This document shows positions 46,815 through 56,376 of a DNA stretch of 64,000 nt, in pieces. The notes beneath the pieces are model-generated. The model saw nothing but the letters and a program-made list of their open reading frames with translations. It made no database searches and was not told the origin of the DNA. The position numbers and the translations under genes were made by a program. Numbering within the stretch: position 1 is the stretch's first letter; the number at the start of each line of letters is the position of its first letter. Origin of the DNA: JANQNX01 sp965601665. Its GTDB lineage: Bacteria; Pseudomonadota; Gammaproteobacteria; Eutrophobiales; Eutrophobiaceae. Where the stretch lies: the NCBI GenBank assembly GCA_965601665.1, contig OZ271833.1:2604001-2668000 (forward strand), given 5' to 3'.

Positions 46815-47393
46815 TTATGAAATTGATAAATAGATGCCACTTAAAAAAATGGTACTACCGGCAAGACGATCCATGGTCGTCAGATTGGCTGTCTTTATTA
46901 GCTTGCCTATGCCTATTCCCAATAAATGTAAAATTATAGTGGCGAATACAAAGCCGGTAGCGTAAGACAACGCATTAAATGAGGCTGGCATCTCTGTTCC
47001 ATGAGCATAACCATGAAAAATTGCAAAAAAACCGATAATGAAACTTCCGTATATAAGAGGAAGTTTAAACACTCCGGCAATCAATATGCCTAACACTATT
47101 ATTGAGAGCAATATTCCTTGCTCAATATATGGAACAGGTATTTCTAAAATGCCAAGTGCTCCTGCCAGGGTCATTACAGCAACAAATACACAAGGAACAG
47201 TCCATATGGCGCGGCCACCTACCTGTACCGCCCAGATGCCCGTTGCCAACATTGCCAGCAAGTGGTCAACGCCACCTAACGGATGTGTGAATCCGAATAG
47301 AAAGCCTGTTGTTGGTTCTATGCCAGTGTGTGCTGAAGCAATGCCAGGCACTGCGAGGAATAAGATCACGAATATTACGAGCGTTTGTCTCAT
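46815..47393 (-). CDS. hupE: HupE/UreJ-type nickel permease
   Basis: About 193 residues; start at the ATG at 47393 behind a GAGGAG site. A signal-like first helix is followed by six or so hydrophobic helices. His-rich motifs typical of HupE are present: HTGIEPTTGFLFGFTHPLGG, VDHLLAM and HGYAHGTE. It should bring Ni2+ into the cytoplasm for the hydrogenase. It is the last gene of the cassette, 124 bp after hypE, pointing toward groEL. Confidence 0.92.
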   Translation of the reverse strand: MRQTLVIFVILFLAVPGIASAHTGIEPTTGFLFGFTHPLGGVDHLLAMLATGIWAVQVGGRAIWTVPCVFVAVMTLAGALGILEIPVPYIEQGILLSIIVLGILIAGVFKLPLIYGSFIIGFFAIFHGYAHGTEMPASFNALSYATGFVFATIILHLLGIGIGKLIKTANLTTMDRLAGSTIFLSGIYLSIS

Positions 47394-47517
47394 TAGAAGA
47401 CTCCTCTTGCTTACATTAACTGTGTCCATCAGACGTTGATTGTAATCATTAAAAATTTTTGCTGGCGGTATAAATTACTCATAAATAATTAGTTTTGATT
47501 ATTCTTCATCTCCATTC

Positions 47518-48573
47518 TTAACAGATTCGCGGTAATTGTTCTCCACTCAGTCGGTCCAGAAGACGTTTACCACCAATTTTTGTTTCGAGTATCACTGAGC
47601 CCGCTTGTCCTGTCGCCACATCCCCAATGCTTCTGGCCTGATGGCATAAGGCGTTTTTTTGAAGTATTTCAAGTGTGCGTTGTTCATCCTGTGCCGGAAC
47701 AATAACGATAAACCTTCCCTCGTTAGCCACATATAACGGGTCGAATCCGAGTATCTCGCAGGCACCGCGTACTTGATCCGCCATCGGTATTAATGCCTCT
47801 TCAATAGTGATCGTTAGATTGGAAGCTTCAGCAATTTCAATCAATGTCGTTGCCAGTCCACCACGAGTCGGGTCTCTTAAACAATGGACGTCTATACCTG
47901 CATCAAGCAGGGATTCTACCGCATTGCATACAGCTGCTGTATCACTCTCGATCGTGGTTTCAAATTCCAATCCTTCGCGGACAGACATGATGGCTATCCC
48001 ATGCCTGCCGATATCACCACTTAATATGACGACATCCCCACTGCACACATTGGCAGGGGAGATGTTAATACCCTGCTTAACAAGGCCAATCCCTGTAGTA
48101 TTAATATAGATCCCGTCGCCGCTACCTTTATCCACGACCTTGGTATCGCCGGTAATCAATTGAACATGATTGTGATTGGCTGCTTCCTTCATGGAATGAA
48201 TAATCTTCCACAGGTCCGCCATGGGAAAACCTTCTTCCAGAATTAAACCGGCACTCAGATACAAGGGTTTAGCCCCGCACATGGTGAGGTCATTCAGGGA
48301 ACCATTGATAGCCAGTGTGCCGATATCACCGCCCGGAAAAAACCAGGGCTGGACTACATAGGAATCGGTACTCATGGCAATTTGTGTACCTTCAATATCA
48401 ATTACAGCACCGTCATGTTGTGTATTGAGAATAGGGTTATCAAAGGCAGGCAGGAACAGCTTTTCGATCAGTTGTTGTGTCAGTGATCCACCGCCACCAT
48501 GGGCCAGCACGATCTCGGGATAATCTGAAATCGGAACAGGACAGTGCAGCTCGAAGTTATCTTTCTGAGTCAT
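47518..48573 (-). CDS. hypE: Hydrogenase maturation factor HypE
   Basis: A 351-residue HypE of the AIR-synthetase/ThiL fold. It dehydrates the carbamoyl group taken from HypF to a thiocyanate on its C-terminal Cys; the obligatory ending PRIC is present (GEQLPRIC). AHGGGGSLTQQLIEKL is the N-terminal nucleotide region; TGDTKVVDKGSGDG follows. Start overlaps the hypD stop by 4 bp. Confidence 0.97.
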   Translation of the reverse strand: MTQKDNFELHCPVPISDYPEIVLAHGGGGSLTQQLIEKLFLPAFDNPILNTQHDGAVIDIEGTQIAMSTDSYVVQPWFFPGGDIGTLAINGSLNDLTMCGAKPLYLSAGLILEEGFPMADLWKIIHSMKEAANHNHVQLITGDTKVVDKGSGDGIYINTTGIGLVKQGINISPANVCSGDVVILSGDIGRHGIAIMSVREGLEFETTIESDTAAVCNAVESLLDAGIDVHCLRDPTRGGLATTLIEIAEASNLTITIEEALIPMADQVRGACEILGFDPLYVANEGRFIVIVPAQDEQRTLEILQKNALCHQARSIGDVATGQAGSVILETKIGGKRLLDRLSGEQLPRIC

Positions 48574-49679
48574 ACAGGCACTGAGCGGTCAATAGTACGT
48601 TTGCGATGTTTGAAATAGGCAGCGCAGGCCCCTTCGGATGATACCATTGGTGCACCCAGTGGCTGATCTGGCGTACAGTTTGTGCCGAAGCTGGGACAAT
48701 CCATGGGTTTTGCAATACCCTGTAATACCTGCCCGCTGATGCATGCGTTTTCAATATCTGCAGTTTTTTTGCTTGGTCCAAAGCGTTGTTCTGCATCGAA
48801 GGCAGAATAATCAGTACTTAAACCAAGCCCGCTTTCTGCAATCTCACCAACGCCACGCCATTGTCGTGGAACGATTTGAAAGACTTCTTTGATGACCTGT
48901 TGCGCCGTTGAATTGCCGGATTTGCTGACGGCCCTTGTATATTGGTTTTCAACTTCAGCACGTCCTTGTTCGAGTTGTTGCAGGCACAGGTATAAGCCCT
49001 GCAGGATATCCAGCGGTTCAAACCCGGTGACGACAACGGGGATATGATATTGACTGGCAATGGATTGATATACTTCATAGCCCATGATGGTGCAAACATG
49101 TCCCGCAGCAAGAAAACCCTGGATACGGTTTGACGTTGAATTCAATATCGCCCGCATGGCCGGTGGTACCAACACATGAGCAACCAGCATGGAAAAGTTG
49201 TTAATGTTCTCACGTTTGGCCGTGTATACAGCCATAGCCGTTGTTGGCGCCGTTGTTTCAAAACCCACTGCAAAGAAAACAACCTGTTTGTCCGGGTTGT
49301 CTTTCGCAAGTTGCAAGGCCTCCAGTGGTGAATATACCAACTGCAGACTGGCGCCGCGCGCCCTTGCCTGGAGTAGATTGGTTTCAGAACCGGGAACGCG
49401 GGCCATATCACCAAATGAAGCGAGGATCACATCCGGTTGCATGGCAATCTCGATTGCCTTATCGATCATACCAACCGGTGTGACACAGACCGGGCAACCT
49501 GGCCCATGTACCAACGTTACCTTGTCAGGCAAGAGTTCATCAATCCCATACTTAACAATACTATGAGTTTGCCCGCCACAGATTTCCATGATGGTCCATT
49601 CCTGGGTGACCAGATTGTCAATTGCATCGAGGTATTGTGCTGCCTTTTCCTGATCGCGAAATTCTTCAACAAATTTCAT
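48570..49679 (-). CDS. hypD: Hydrogenase maturation factor HypD
   Basis: A 369-residue iron-sulfur scaffold. Diagnostic Cys motifs are WTIMEICGGQTHS, LVHGPGCPVCVTP and, near the C-terminus, CISGQVLQGIAKPMDCPSFG with further Cys. With HypC it carries the Fe(CN)2CO unit during cofactor assembly. Overlaps hypC and hypE by 4 bp each. Confidence 0.97.
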   Translation of the reverse strand: MKFVEEFRDQEKAAQYLDAIDNLVTQEWTIMEICGGQTHSIVKYGIDELLPDKVTLVHGPGCPVCVTPVGMIDKAIEIAMQPDVILASFGDMARVPGSETNLLQARARGASLQLVYSPLEALQLAKDNPDKQVVFFAVGFETTAPTTAMAVYTAKRENINNFSMLVAHVLVPPAMRAILNSTSNRIQGFLAAGHVCTIMGYEVYQSIASQYHIPVVVTGFEPLDILQGLYLCLQQLEQGRAEVENQYTRAVSKSGNSTAQQVIKEVFQIVPRQWRGVGEIAESGLGLSTDYSAFDAEQRFGPSKKTADIENACISGQVLQGIAKPMDCPSFGTNCTPDQPLGAPMVSSEGACAAYFKHRKRTIDRSVPV

Positions 49680-49909
49680 GTTGTTCCTTCCATGTTGTCG
49701 AAATAAGCGAGGGTACGTTTTGCCTCTTCGGCATCAAGCAAGGTAATAGCAAAGCCGGCATGCACCAGTACATAATCGCCGACAACCGCTTCGGGTAATA
49801 AAGCCAGGCTGGCTTCCTTGATAACACCGGCAAAGGAAACCTTGCCGGTACGATTAATCGTATCATCACCATGTACAGCGGTTATTTTCCCGGGAGCAGC
49901 AAGACACAT
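49676..49909 (-). CDS. hypC: Hydrogenase maturation chaperone HypC
   Basis: A 77-residue HypC. The start at 49909 exposes the N-terminal MCLAAPGK, whose Cys2 is essential for iron delivery; a longer frame upstream would mask it. GDYVLVHAGFAI follows. It starts in a TAATG junction with the hypF stop. Confidence 0.95.
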   Translation of the reverse strand: MCLAAPGKITAVHGDDTINRTGKVSFAGVIKEASLALLPEAVVGDYVLVHAGFAITLLDAEEAKRTLAYFDNMEGTT

Positions 49910-52248
49910 TAGATTAAACCCGCCTCTACATGTCGGGCTGCCCATACGGCCTGGCCCAATGCCAGCCCGCCATCATTCGGAGGTACGTGTTGATGCCAGA
50001 AAGGTGCCAGCTTTGCGGCTCTCAGACCTTGAATGGTCTGTTCGGTTAAATAACGGTTTTGAAAACAACCACCGGTTAACACGATGTTTGTTTCACCCGT
50101 TTGTCTGGCAATGGATAGAATCATTTTTACCAAACTATTATGAAAACTCGCTGCAACGAGAGATGTTGCAACACCGTTCTTAATATCTTTCATCAAGGCA
50201 ACTATCATCGGCTGCCAGTCAATAATCGTTAAGCCGGATGTTTTATCTGTTTCCAGGTTGAAGGCATAATGTCGATCAGCGCTTTCCCTGTTGATAGCAA
50301 ACTCGAGGGCCATGGCGGCCTGACCTTCAAAACTGGTGAATTGGTGCAGGCCGGTTAATGCGGCAACGACATCAAACAGACGGCCCATGCTGGAGGTCAT
50401 CGGTGAATTGATCCTCCGTTCCAGCATGCGTTGTAACAGTTTTCGTTCACTAGCTGTAAATGTCATTACCGACTTCAGCGTTTCGTTTGTCAGGGCCTCA
50501 TTGCCAAATAGCTCATACAGTAAACCCATGGCTGCCCGTCGTGGCTCTGTAATTGCCCTCTCACCACCCGGCAATGGAAACGGCCTCAGGCTGGCGACTC
50601 TCTTTATGGATAAACTATCAACAATAAAAAACTCGCCTCCCCATATCGTGTTGTCGTTGCTATAGCCGGTCCCATCCCAGGCCACGCCCAGTACCCGTTC
50701 CTCGAGATTATTTTCTGCCATGCAGGAAATGACGTGCGCAACATGGTGTTGCACCGGCATTGTTTTCAATCGCCTGTTATGGGCATATCGGCTTGAGTAA
50801 TAGTCCGGATGTTGATCGCAGGCAATACAGGCAGGCGGGCAGTATAGTTTCTGAAAATGATCAATCGTCATTTCGTATTGATGCCTCGAATAGACATTAT
50901 CCAGATTGCCGATATGCGGACCAATGATAACGCCGTTATCGAGCGCAAGCGCAACGGTTGCTTTCAAATGACCGCCCAGGGCCAGTATGGGCTTTTCACT
51001 GGAAGCAACCGGAAGTGAAAAAGGCGCCAGGCCGCGCGCTCTTCGAACTATCGAAGCCCGACCTGCGACGAGTTGTACTACCGAATCATCCAGCGGCATA
51101 ACTATGGGCCGATCGTGTACCAGGTAATAATCAGCGATCCCGTTTAATCGAACCAGCGCATCCTCTTCATCGATCACGATGGGGTCGCCGGATAGATTGC
51201 CACTGGTAGCGATGACTGGAAAGCCGAGTTCATGCAGCAGTAGATGATGCAGTGGCGAACAGGGCAGCATGACACCATAATAAGGGTTGTTGGGTGCTAT
51301 TGCCTCGGCTAACGTTTCATCACTGTTTTGATGTTTATGCCGTTCTAATAAAACAATGGGGGCCGTATGACTGCGCAGTATTTCATGTTCCTTTCTGCTG
51401 ATCAGACAATGGTCTTTAATGGAGGACACAGTCGGAAACATCAGGGCGAACGGTTTGTCCGGTCTTGCCTTGCGTTGACGTAGCGTTGTTACTGCTTCAT
51501 TGTTGCGAGCATCCACAAGCAGCTGAAAGCCACCGATGCCTTTTATAGCAACAATCTTTCCATCACGTATCGCGGCTGTTGCAGCTGATAATGCCGCGTT
51601 TTTTATTGCCACGGTCTGACCGGACTGTTCCATAAACGATAGTTGTGGACCACAATCCGGGCAGGCATTAGCCTGGGCGTGATAGCGTCGATTGTCCCTG
51701 GAATCATACTCGGACTGACATCGATCACACATTCGGAAATCCTTCATCGTGGTGTTCGGGCGATCAAATGGCAAGGCTTCAATAATACTGAAGCGTGGCC
51801 CACAGTTGGTACAGTTGGTAAAGGGGTAGGCATAACGACGGTTACGCTTATCCAGGATTTCGTCCAGGCAATCCGGACAGGTTGCCACATCAGGCGAAAT
51901 CAGGGCTGTATTGATTGTCGCTGATTCACTTTCTTCTATAGTAAAACCGCGAAACCCCACGGCAGGTAGTGATTGTTGCTGAATGTTATCAATTCTTGCC
52001 AACGGGGGCATTTCTTCGAGTAACGTATCATAAAAATTGTTAATAGCATCTTGCGTTCCTTCGATATCAATACTGACGCCACTTCCTGAATTGAATACCC
52101 GGCCGTTTAACCCTGATGTGAATGCCAGCCGCTTGACGTATGGTCGAAAGCCGACACCTTGTACGATACCCTCTACTTTGATTCTGGATCGCCGGGTACT
52201 GTCATCCAGCGGGTGGGCAATGTTTTTTTCCTGACACGCAAGGGTCAT
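49909..52248 (-). CDS. hypF: Carbamoyltransferase HypF
   Basis: A 779-residue HypF with all domains in order: acylphosphatase (VEGIVQGVGFRPYVKRLA, about 27-45), two zinc fingers with CPDC/CTNC and CDRC/CPDC pairs (about 120-200), YrdC-like (about 210-400) and Kae1-like carbamoyltransferase (HHVAHVISCMAE, TGGCFQNRYL). It makes the carbamoyl precursor of the cyanide ligands. It overlaps hypA by ATGA and hypC by one base. Confidence 0.97.
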   Translation of the reverse strand: MTLACQEKNIAHPLDDSTRRSRIKVEGIVQGVGFRPYVKRLAFTSGLNGRVFNSGSGVSIDIEGTQDAINNFYDTLLEEMPPLARIDNIQQQSLPAVGFRGFTIEESESATINTALISPDVATCPDCLDEILDKRNRRYAYPFTNCTNCGPRFSIIEALPFDRPNTTMKDFRMCDRCQSEYDSRDNRRYHAQANACPDCGPQLSFMEQSGQTVAIKNAALSAATAAIRDGKIVAIKGIGGFQLLVDARNNEAVTTLRQRKARPDKPFALMFPTVSSIKDHCLISRKEHEILRSHTAPIVLLERHKHQNSDETLAEAIAPNNPYYGVMLPCSPLHHLLLHELGFPVIATSGNLSGDPIVIDEEDALVRLNGIADYYLVHDRPIVMPLDDSVVQLVAGRASIVRRARGLAPFSLPVASSEKPILALGGHLKATVALALDNGVIIGPHIGNLDNVYSRHQYEMTIDHFQKLYCPPACIACDQHPDYYSSRYAHNRRLKTMPVQHHVAHVISCMAENNLEERVLGVAWDGTGYSNDNTIWGGEFFIVDSLSIKRVASLRPFPLPGGERAITEPRRAAMGLLYELFGNEALTNETLKSVMTFTASERKLLQRMLERRINSPMTSSMGRLFDVVAALTGLHQFTSFEGQAAMALEFAINRESADRHYAFNLETDKTSGLTIIDWQPMIVALMKDIKNGVATSLVAASFHNSLVKMILSIARQTGETNIVLTGGCFQNRYLTEQTIQGLRAAKLAPFWHQHVPPNDGGLALGQAVWAARHVEAGLI

Positions 52249-52508
52249 GTTTCAACCTCAATGCTGCGTAATAAGATCTCCTGCGCGTTTGGATCAGAAA
52301 TATTGGAGGAAACTTCAATGTCCAGTGTCGCACCTTGAGCAATCGTGTCTTTTGAAGACTGGTAAAAATGTTCCTGAAAATGTTCAGCCGACATATGACT
52401 CAGCGCCCCTAGCCAGACACGCACTGTCGTGACCTGTCGGGCCTGTTCCTGTTCGGCCAGTTGTTTAATCTTGTTCATCAAACTGTTCATCAGCGATGCT
52501 TCATGCAT
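52245..52508 (-). CDS. hypA: HypA lacking its zinc domain
   Basis: An 87-residue HypA-like nickel chaperone. The start at 52508 gives the required MHE N-terminus (His2, Glu3 nickel site); an ATG two codons earlier would spoil it. The nickel domain (VRVWLGALSHMSAEHFQEHF, ATLDIEV) and the closing ILLRSIEVE strand are present, but the usual insertion with two CxxC pairs is absent and the protein has no Cys at all. Usual HypA is about 113 residues. The frame is intact and both ends are coupled to neighbours, so it is a clean domain loss and not a frameshift. Confidence 0.88.
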   Translation of the reverse strand: MHEASLMNSLMNKIKQLAEQEQARQVTTVRVWLGALSHMSAEHFQEHFYQSSKDTIAQGATLDIEVSSNISDPNAQEILLRSIEVET

Positions 52509-52989
52509 GTTCATTTTCCCTTTGCTTTATAAATCGTGAGACATCGTTGTTAATATTATTGACGATATCATCTGCCGACTTGGCTACTGCGGGCGATAAC
52601 CGTTCACCGTGTTCAAAGGATTCAGCTTCGACAGCATAGACAATCAGCTGCCCGGGTAGCTTGCCCAGCGTCAGACCCAGTTCTATCGCTTCCGCCAAAC
52701 CCAATCCATGGCTGGAACAACTGGCCATGTCACGCGGTAAGGGCTGATCCTCGAGTTCAAGTCGTGTAATTTTGCCGGGTGTACCTGCGGGGGCGGCAGC
52801 ATCAACAATGATGCACAAGTCTGCATTTTCCCATGCATTAATAATAGCGAGACTGTCATCTTGTCCCTCGATAAATGCACAGTCCTTGCGTTGTTTTTTT
52901 AGTGCCTCATTGACCACTGTGCCGACGCCATCGTCGCCACGAAAGGTATTTCCGAGTGCAATAATGACAATCTGTTTCGTTAAGGACAT
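52501..52989 (-). CDS. Hydrogenase maturation endopeptidase
   Basis: A 162-residue protease of the HyaD/HybD/HycI family, starting at the ATG at 52989 just after the large-subunit stop. IALGNTFRGDDGVG has the first nickel-sensing acidic residue, IVDAAAPAG the next, and SSHGLGLAEAI the His. It should clip the C-terminal peptide of the alpha subunit after nickel insertion. Overlaps hypA by 8 bp. Confidence 0.92.
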   Translation of the reverse strand: MSLTKQIVIIALGNTFRGDDGVGTVVNEALKKQRKDCAFIEGQDDSLAIINAWENADLCIIVDAAAPAGTPGKITRLELEDQPLPRDMASCSSHGLGLAEAIELGLTLGKLPGQLIVYAVEAESFEHGERLSPAVAKSADDIVNNINNDVSRFIKQRENEHA

Positions 52990-53000
52990 GATAAATCGTG

Positions 53001-54290
53001 TTACCTGCGCTCGACATTCAATTTCAGAAAGTGTGTGGCACAGGAGATACAGGGATCGTAGTTGCGTATCGACTGTTCGCAACGCCATTGCAGCTCGGCA
53101 TCTTTTAAATCTGTATTCTTCTTGATCAGGTCTCTCAGATCATCTTCGATCATACCCTGGTTTTGCGAGGTTGGCGGGACAATCTTCGCTTGCAGTATGG
53201 TGCCGTTCCCGTCCAGTTCATAACGGTGATAAAGGATGCCGCGTGGTGCTTCAGTACAGCCGTAACCAATACCGGCCTTGATATCATGTTCGATAGCCGC
53301 AGGTTCCGACGGAGAGTAATGACCGATGATAGCCAACGCCTCATCACAGGCATGTATTACTTCGAGTGCGCGAACGATAATACTTTTGAATGGATTATTG
53401 CAGGGCGCCTGAAAACCTATCTCTTGCATCACTTCCTGAACAACAGGACGTAGTAATTCATGATTAAGATTGAAACGTGCCATCGGGCCAACGTGGTAAG
53501 TCCCTCTTTCTATAATGACAGAATGCAGGGCGGTTGAATGAGGTATATGTTGTTCCTGGAAAAAATTTTCATATTCGGAGACATCGATATCAATGCCCTT
53601 GCTGGAGACAATCCGGCCTTCATTCATGGGGTATTCATTGTCATGTTGCAGGGAAACAAATTCGTAATCTCGTTCAAAGTCGGGAAAATCAAGTCCGGCA
53701 ACCCAATGAGCAGTATCTATCGCAGCTTCCCGCGCCCATTTTAATTCTTCAGCCAGGTTACGCATGTCACTTTTCGATGGCAGCTTGTAAAAACCACCGA
53801 CCTTGACATTAATCGGGTGAATTTCGCGGCCGCCCAGAGTTTGCAGAATGGCATTACCAGCCTTCTTCAATTGCAGGCCACGTTCAACAATGGATTGATA
53901 ATCCTTGGCCATGGCAATGGCACTCTCGTAACCGAGAAAATCCGGCGCATGTAACATATAAACATGTAACACGTGACTCTCGATCCATTCACCGCAGTAC
54001 AGCAGTCGGCGTAGTTCGCGCAAGGAACCGGTAAGTTTGATATCGAGCAGGTTTTCCAGCGCATGTACGGCACTCATTTGATAAGCGACCGGACAGATAC
54101 CACAAATGCGTGCGACGATGTCCGGCGTTTCCCGATAGTCGCGTTCCTGTAAAAAGGCCTCGAAGAAACGAGGTGGCTCAAAGATCTCAAGTCGCACATC
54201 TTCAACTTCATTGCCATTGATGCTAACGTGCAATGCGCCCTCACCCTCAACGCGAGCAAGGTAATCTACTTTTATGGTTTTACGGGTCAT
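53001..54290 (-). CDS. hyhL: [NiFe] hydrogenase large (alpha) subunit, group 3b type
   Basis: About 429 residues (start at 54290; 54305 also possible). The four NiFe Cys ligands lie in RICGICPVAY (about residue 60) and DPCISCATH at the end. The tail after that His, FLKLNVERR, is the cleavable maturation peptide. GREIHPINVKVGGF is typical of group 3. It holds the H2-activating site of a soluble NAD(P)-linked hydrogenase/sulfhydrogenase. Overlaps the delta gene by 11 bp. Confidence 0.95.
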   Translation of the reverse strand: MTRKTIKVDYLARVEGEGALHVSINGNEVEDVRLEIFEPPRFFEAFLQERDYRETPDIVARICGICPVAYQMSAVHALENLLDIKLTGSLRELRRLLYCGEWIESHVLHVYMLHAPDFLGYESAIAMAKDYQSIVERGLQLKKAGNAILQTLGGREIHPINVKVGGFYKLPSKSDMRNLAEELKWAREAAIDTAHWVAGLDFPDFERDYEFVSLQHDNEYPMNEGRIVSSKGIDIDVSEYENFFQEQHIPHSTALHSVIIERGTYHVGPMARFNLNHELLRPVVQEVMQEIGFQAPCNNPFKSIIVRALEVIHACDEALAIIGHYSPSEPAAIEHDIKAGIGYGCTEAPRGILYHRYELDGNGTILQAKIVPPTSQNQGMIEDDLRDLIKKNTDLKDAELQWRCEQSIRNYDPCISCATHFLKLNVERR

Positions 54291-55059
54291 CGTTCTCAGC
54301 CGCATCGCGAAACGCGTCTGCCCAGGTATTAAACGTTTGATAGGTTTGTTTTATGGTCTTTTGATCGATCCCAAGTCGCTGCCACTCTTTTTTCAGCGCT
54401 GTTGTATTTGGCGATTCCATTGGACCAAAACAGCCGTAACAACCACGATTGAAGCTGGGGCATAAGGCACCGCAACCAGCATGCGTGACAGGACCCAGGC
54501 AAGGTGTACCGTGTGCTACCATGACGCAGACATTAAACTTTTTCTTGCATTCAACACAAACACTGTATGTCGGTATGTTCGGTTTGCGACCGTGCAGGTA
54601 AGCATTCAGCACTTCAAGCAGTTGCTTTTTATTGATAGGACAACCATTTAATTCGAAATCGACCGCGACATGGTCCTTTATCGGGGTTGAGGTTTGCAGT
54701 GTTTCAATATAGAAAGGTTGGGCATAAACCACAGAGATAAAATCTGTTACATCCTTGAAGTTCCGTAATGCCTGTATACCGCCTGCTGTCGCACAGGCAC
54801 CAATTGTTATCAAAAACCTGGATTGCTTGCGAACCTGCTTGATGCGTTCAATATCATGCGGGGTAGTGATAGATCCTTCTACCAGTGATACATCATATGG
54901 GCCTCTTACCGTGGCACGCGATGCTTCAAGAAAGTAGGCGATTTCTACTGAATTGGCGACTGTTAGCAATTCATCCTCACAGTCCAGCAGACTTAACTGG
55001 CACCCATCACAGGATGCGAATTTCCATACAGCCAGTTTAGGTTTATGTGCTTTCTTCAT
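54280..55059 (-). CDS. hyhS: [NiFe] hydrogenase small (delta) subunit
   Basis: A 259-residue small subunit without Tat signal, hence cytoplasmic. WKFASCDGCQLSLLDCE gives the proximal cluster ligands, GACATAGG and NGCPINKKQL are conserved, and a Cys-rich C-terminal part (CVECKKKFNVCV, CLGPVTHAGCGALCP, GCYGCFGP) supplies the further FeS clusters. It conducts electrons between the NiFe site and the gamma/beta subunits. Confidence 0.95.
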   Translation of the reverse strand: MKKAHKPKLAVWKFASCDGCQLSLLDCEDELLTVANSVEIAYFLEASRATVRGPYDVSLVEGSITTPHDIERIKQVRKQSRFLITIGACATAGGIQALRNFKDVTDFISVVYAQPFYIETLQTSTPIKDHVAVDFELNGCPINKKQLLEVLNAYLHGRKPNIPTYSVCVECKKKFNVCVMVAHGTPCLGPVTHAGCGALCPSFNRGCYGCFGPMESPNTTALKKEWQRLGIDQKTIKQTYQTFNTWADAFRDAAENDDP

Positions 55060-55060
55060 C

Positions 55061-55909
55061 CTAGATTTCTCTCAGGCCTAGCAACGGTTTCATCCTTTCA
55101 TAGGTGAAAATCGGCCCGTCCTTACAGACGAAATGCGGCCCGTACTGACAATGGCCGCAGGTGCCCACGGCACATTTCATGTTCCGTTCCATGGACACAT
55201 AGATCCGGTCGCTGGCGACGCCCAGGTCCACCAGCGCATTCGCGGTAAAACGAATCATGATTTCCGGTCCACAGATCATTGCGACGGTATCCACCGGGTC
55301 GAAATCGACCTTATCGAGCATTTTTGTGACAACACCGACATCGCCTATCCATTCCTTGGTAGCCTGGTCTACGGTGACACGGATCTGCATATCCGGTGTG
55401 CGTCGCCATGTTTCAATTTCCTTTCGGAATAACAAATCTTCCGGTGTGCGGGCACCGTATAAGATGGAAAAGCGGCCAATCGACGGGCGTCTTTTCATCA
55501 GTTGATAGATAACGGGACGTAACGGTGCGAGTCCAATGCCTCCTGCAATAATCAATACATCGGCACCGGTGGTTTCTTCTACCGGCCAGCACGAACCGTA
55601 AGGACCTCGTACTCCCACCAGCTCGTGTTTTCGTAGTTCGGTCAGGGCCTTGCTTACAGGGCCGACAGCCCGAATTGTATGTACCAGGCGTTCCGGATCG
55701 TCCGGATCACCACTGATACTGATCGGGATTTCACCAATACCATACGCATACAACATGTTAAATTGTCCCGGTTTGAACCGGGTAAACAGAGGTGCATCTT
55801 TGTTCAGAGGTATTTCAAAGGTCACGACATCATCGGTTTCATGATGACGATGTGCCGTGACCAGAAAATCCGGCGTCATGGTATTGGGTCGGGTAAAGCT
55901 ATCGTCCAT
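55061..55909 (-). CDS. hyhG: Hydrogenase gamma subunit, FAD/NAD(P)-binding
   Basis: A 282-residue ferredoxin-reductase-like flavoprotein. FAD domain with FKPGQFNMLYAYGIGEIPIS, NAD(P) domain with IAGGIGLAPLRP and VAMICGPEIMI, and a C-terminal [2Fe-2S] site in MKCAVGTCGHCQYGPHFVC. It exchanges electrons with NAD(P)(H). One base separates its stop from the small-subunit start. Confidence 0.95.
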   Translation of the reverse strand: MDDSFTRPNTMTPDFLVTAHRHHETDDVVTFEIPLNKDAPLFTRFKPGQFNMLYAYGIGEIPISISGDPDDPERLVHTIRAVGPVSKALTELRKHELVGVRGPYGSCWPVEETTGADVLIIAGGIGLAPLRPVIYQLMKRRPSIGRFSILYGARTPEDLLFRKEIETWRRTPDMQIRVTVDQATKEWIGDVGVVTKMLDKVDFDPVDTVAMICGPEIMIRFTANALVDLGVASDRIYVSMERNMKCAVGTCGHCQYGPHFVCKDGPIFTYERMKPLLGLREI

Positions 55910-55914
55910 ATCTA

Positions 55915-56376
55915 TTACTTTGTATTGCCGTAGAGATCGATGCTTTGTATACGTGCCGTGTTAAGACGCTCAATCAAGGGTGGTATGAATCTCTTCATGA
56001 GTTCATAACCAACATGATGATCCTCTTCGCATTTTTTTCGCAGGCACTTGCCATCAAAAGCAATGGCACGCGTCAGTTCAACAGCTCGTGCATCATAATT
56101 CCATCGATAGGGAGGAATCAGCCAGGATGCGCCAAGTATTTCACCACTTTTAATGGTTAAAAAAGTATGCGGGCCGCGAGCAGGAATAAACATTTCCAGA
56201 GCGACCGTGCCGTGCCTTATCAGGTAAAAAAAATCGGCATCAGCATCTTCTTTAATAAGATAGTCGTTTTCCTTAAACACGACATTTTTTGCACATCCGG
56301 CAATCAGATTAACGATCTCCCTTTCCAGTTCCCTGCAAAAAGGGTGCTCGTTTAGTAGGTCTGCGATATCTTTCAT
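55915..56376 (-). CDS. cNMP-fold effector protein in the hydrogenase operon
   Basis: A 153-residue single cyclic-nucleotide-binding-fold protein: FKENDYLIKEDADADFFYLI, GTVALEM, GEILGASWLIPPYRW, then ARAVELTRAIAFDG and C-terminal helices. There is no DNA-binding helix-turn-helix, so it is not a CRP/FNR regulator. The phosphate cassette lacks the canonical Gly-Glu...Pro-Arg-x-Ala arrangement, so cAMP binding is doubtful. It overlaps the beta gene by one base (TAATG) and precedes gamma by 5 bp, so it is made in step with the enzyme and is probably an allosteric or assembly partner. Confidence 0.85.
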   Translation of the reverse strand: MKDIADLLNEHPFCRELEREIVNLIAGCAKNVVFKENDYLIKEDADADFFYLIRHGTVALEMFIPARGPHTFLTIKSGEILGASWLIPPYRWNYDARAVELTRAIAFDGKCLRKKCEEDHHVGYELMKRFIPPLIERLNTARIQSIDLYGNTK

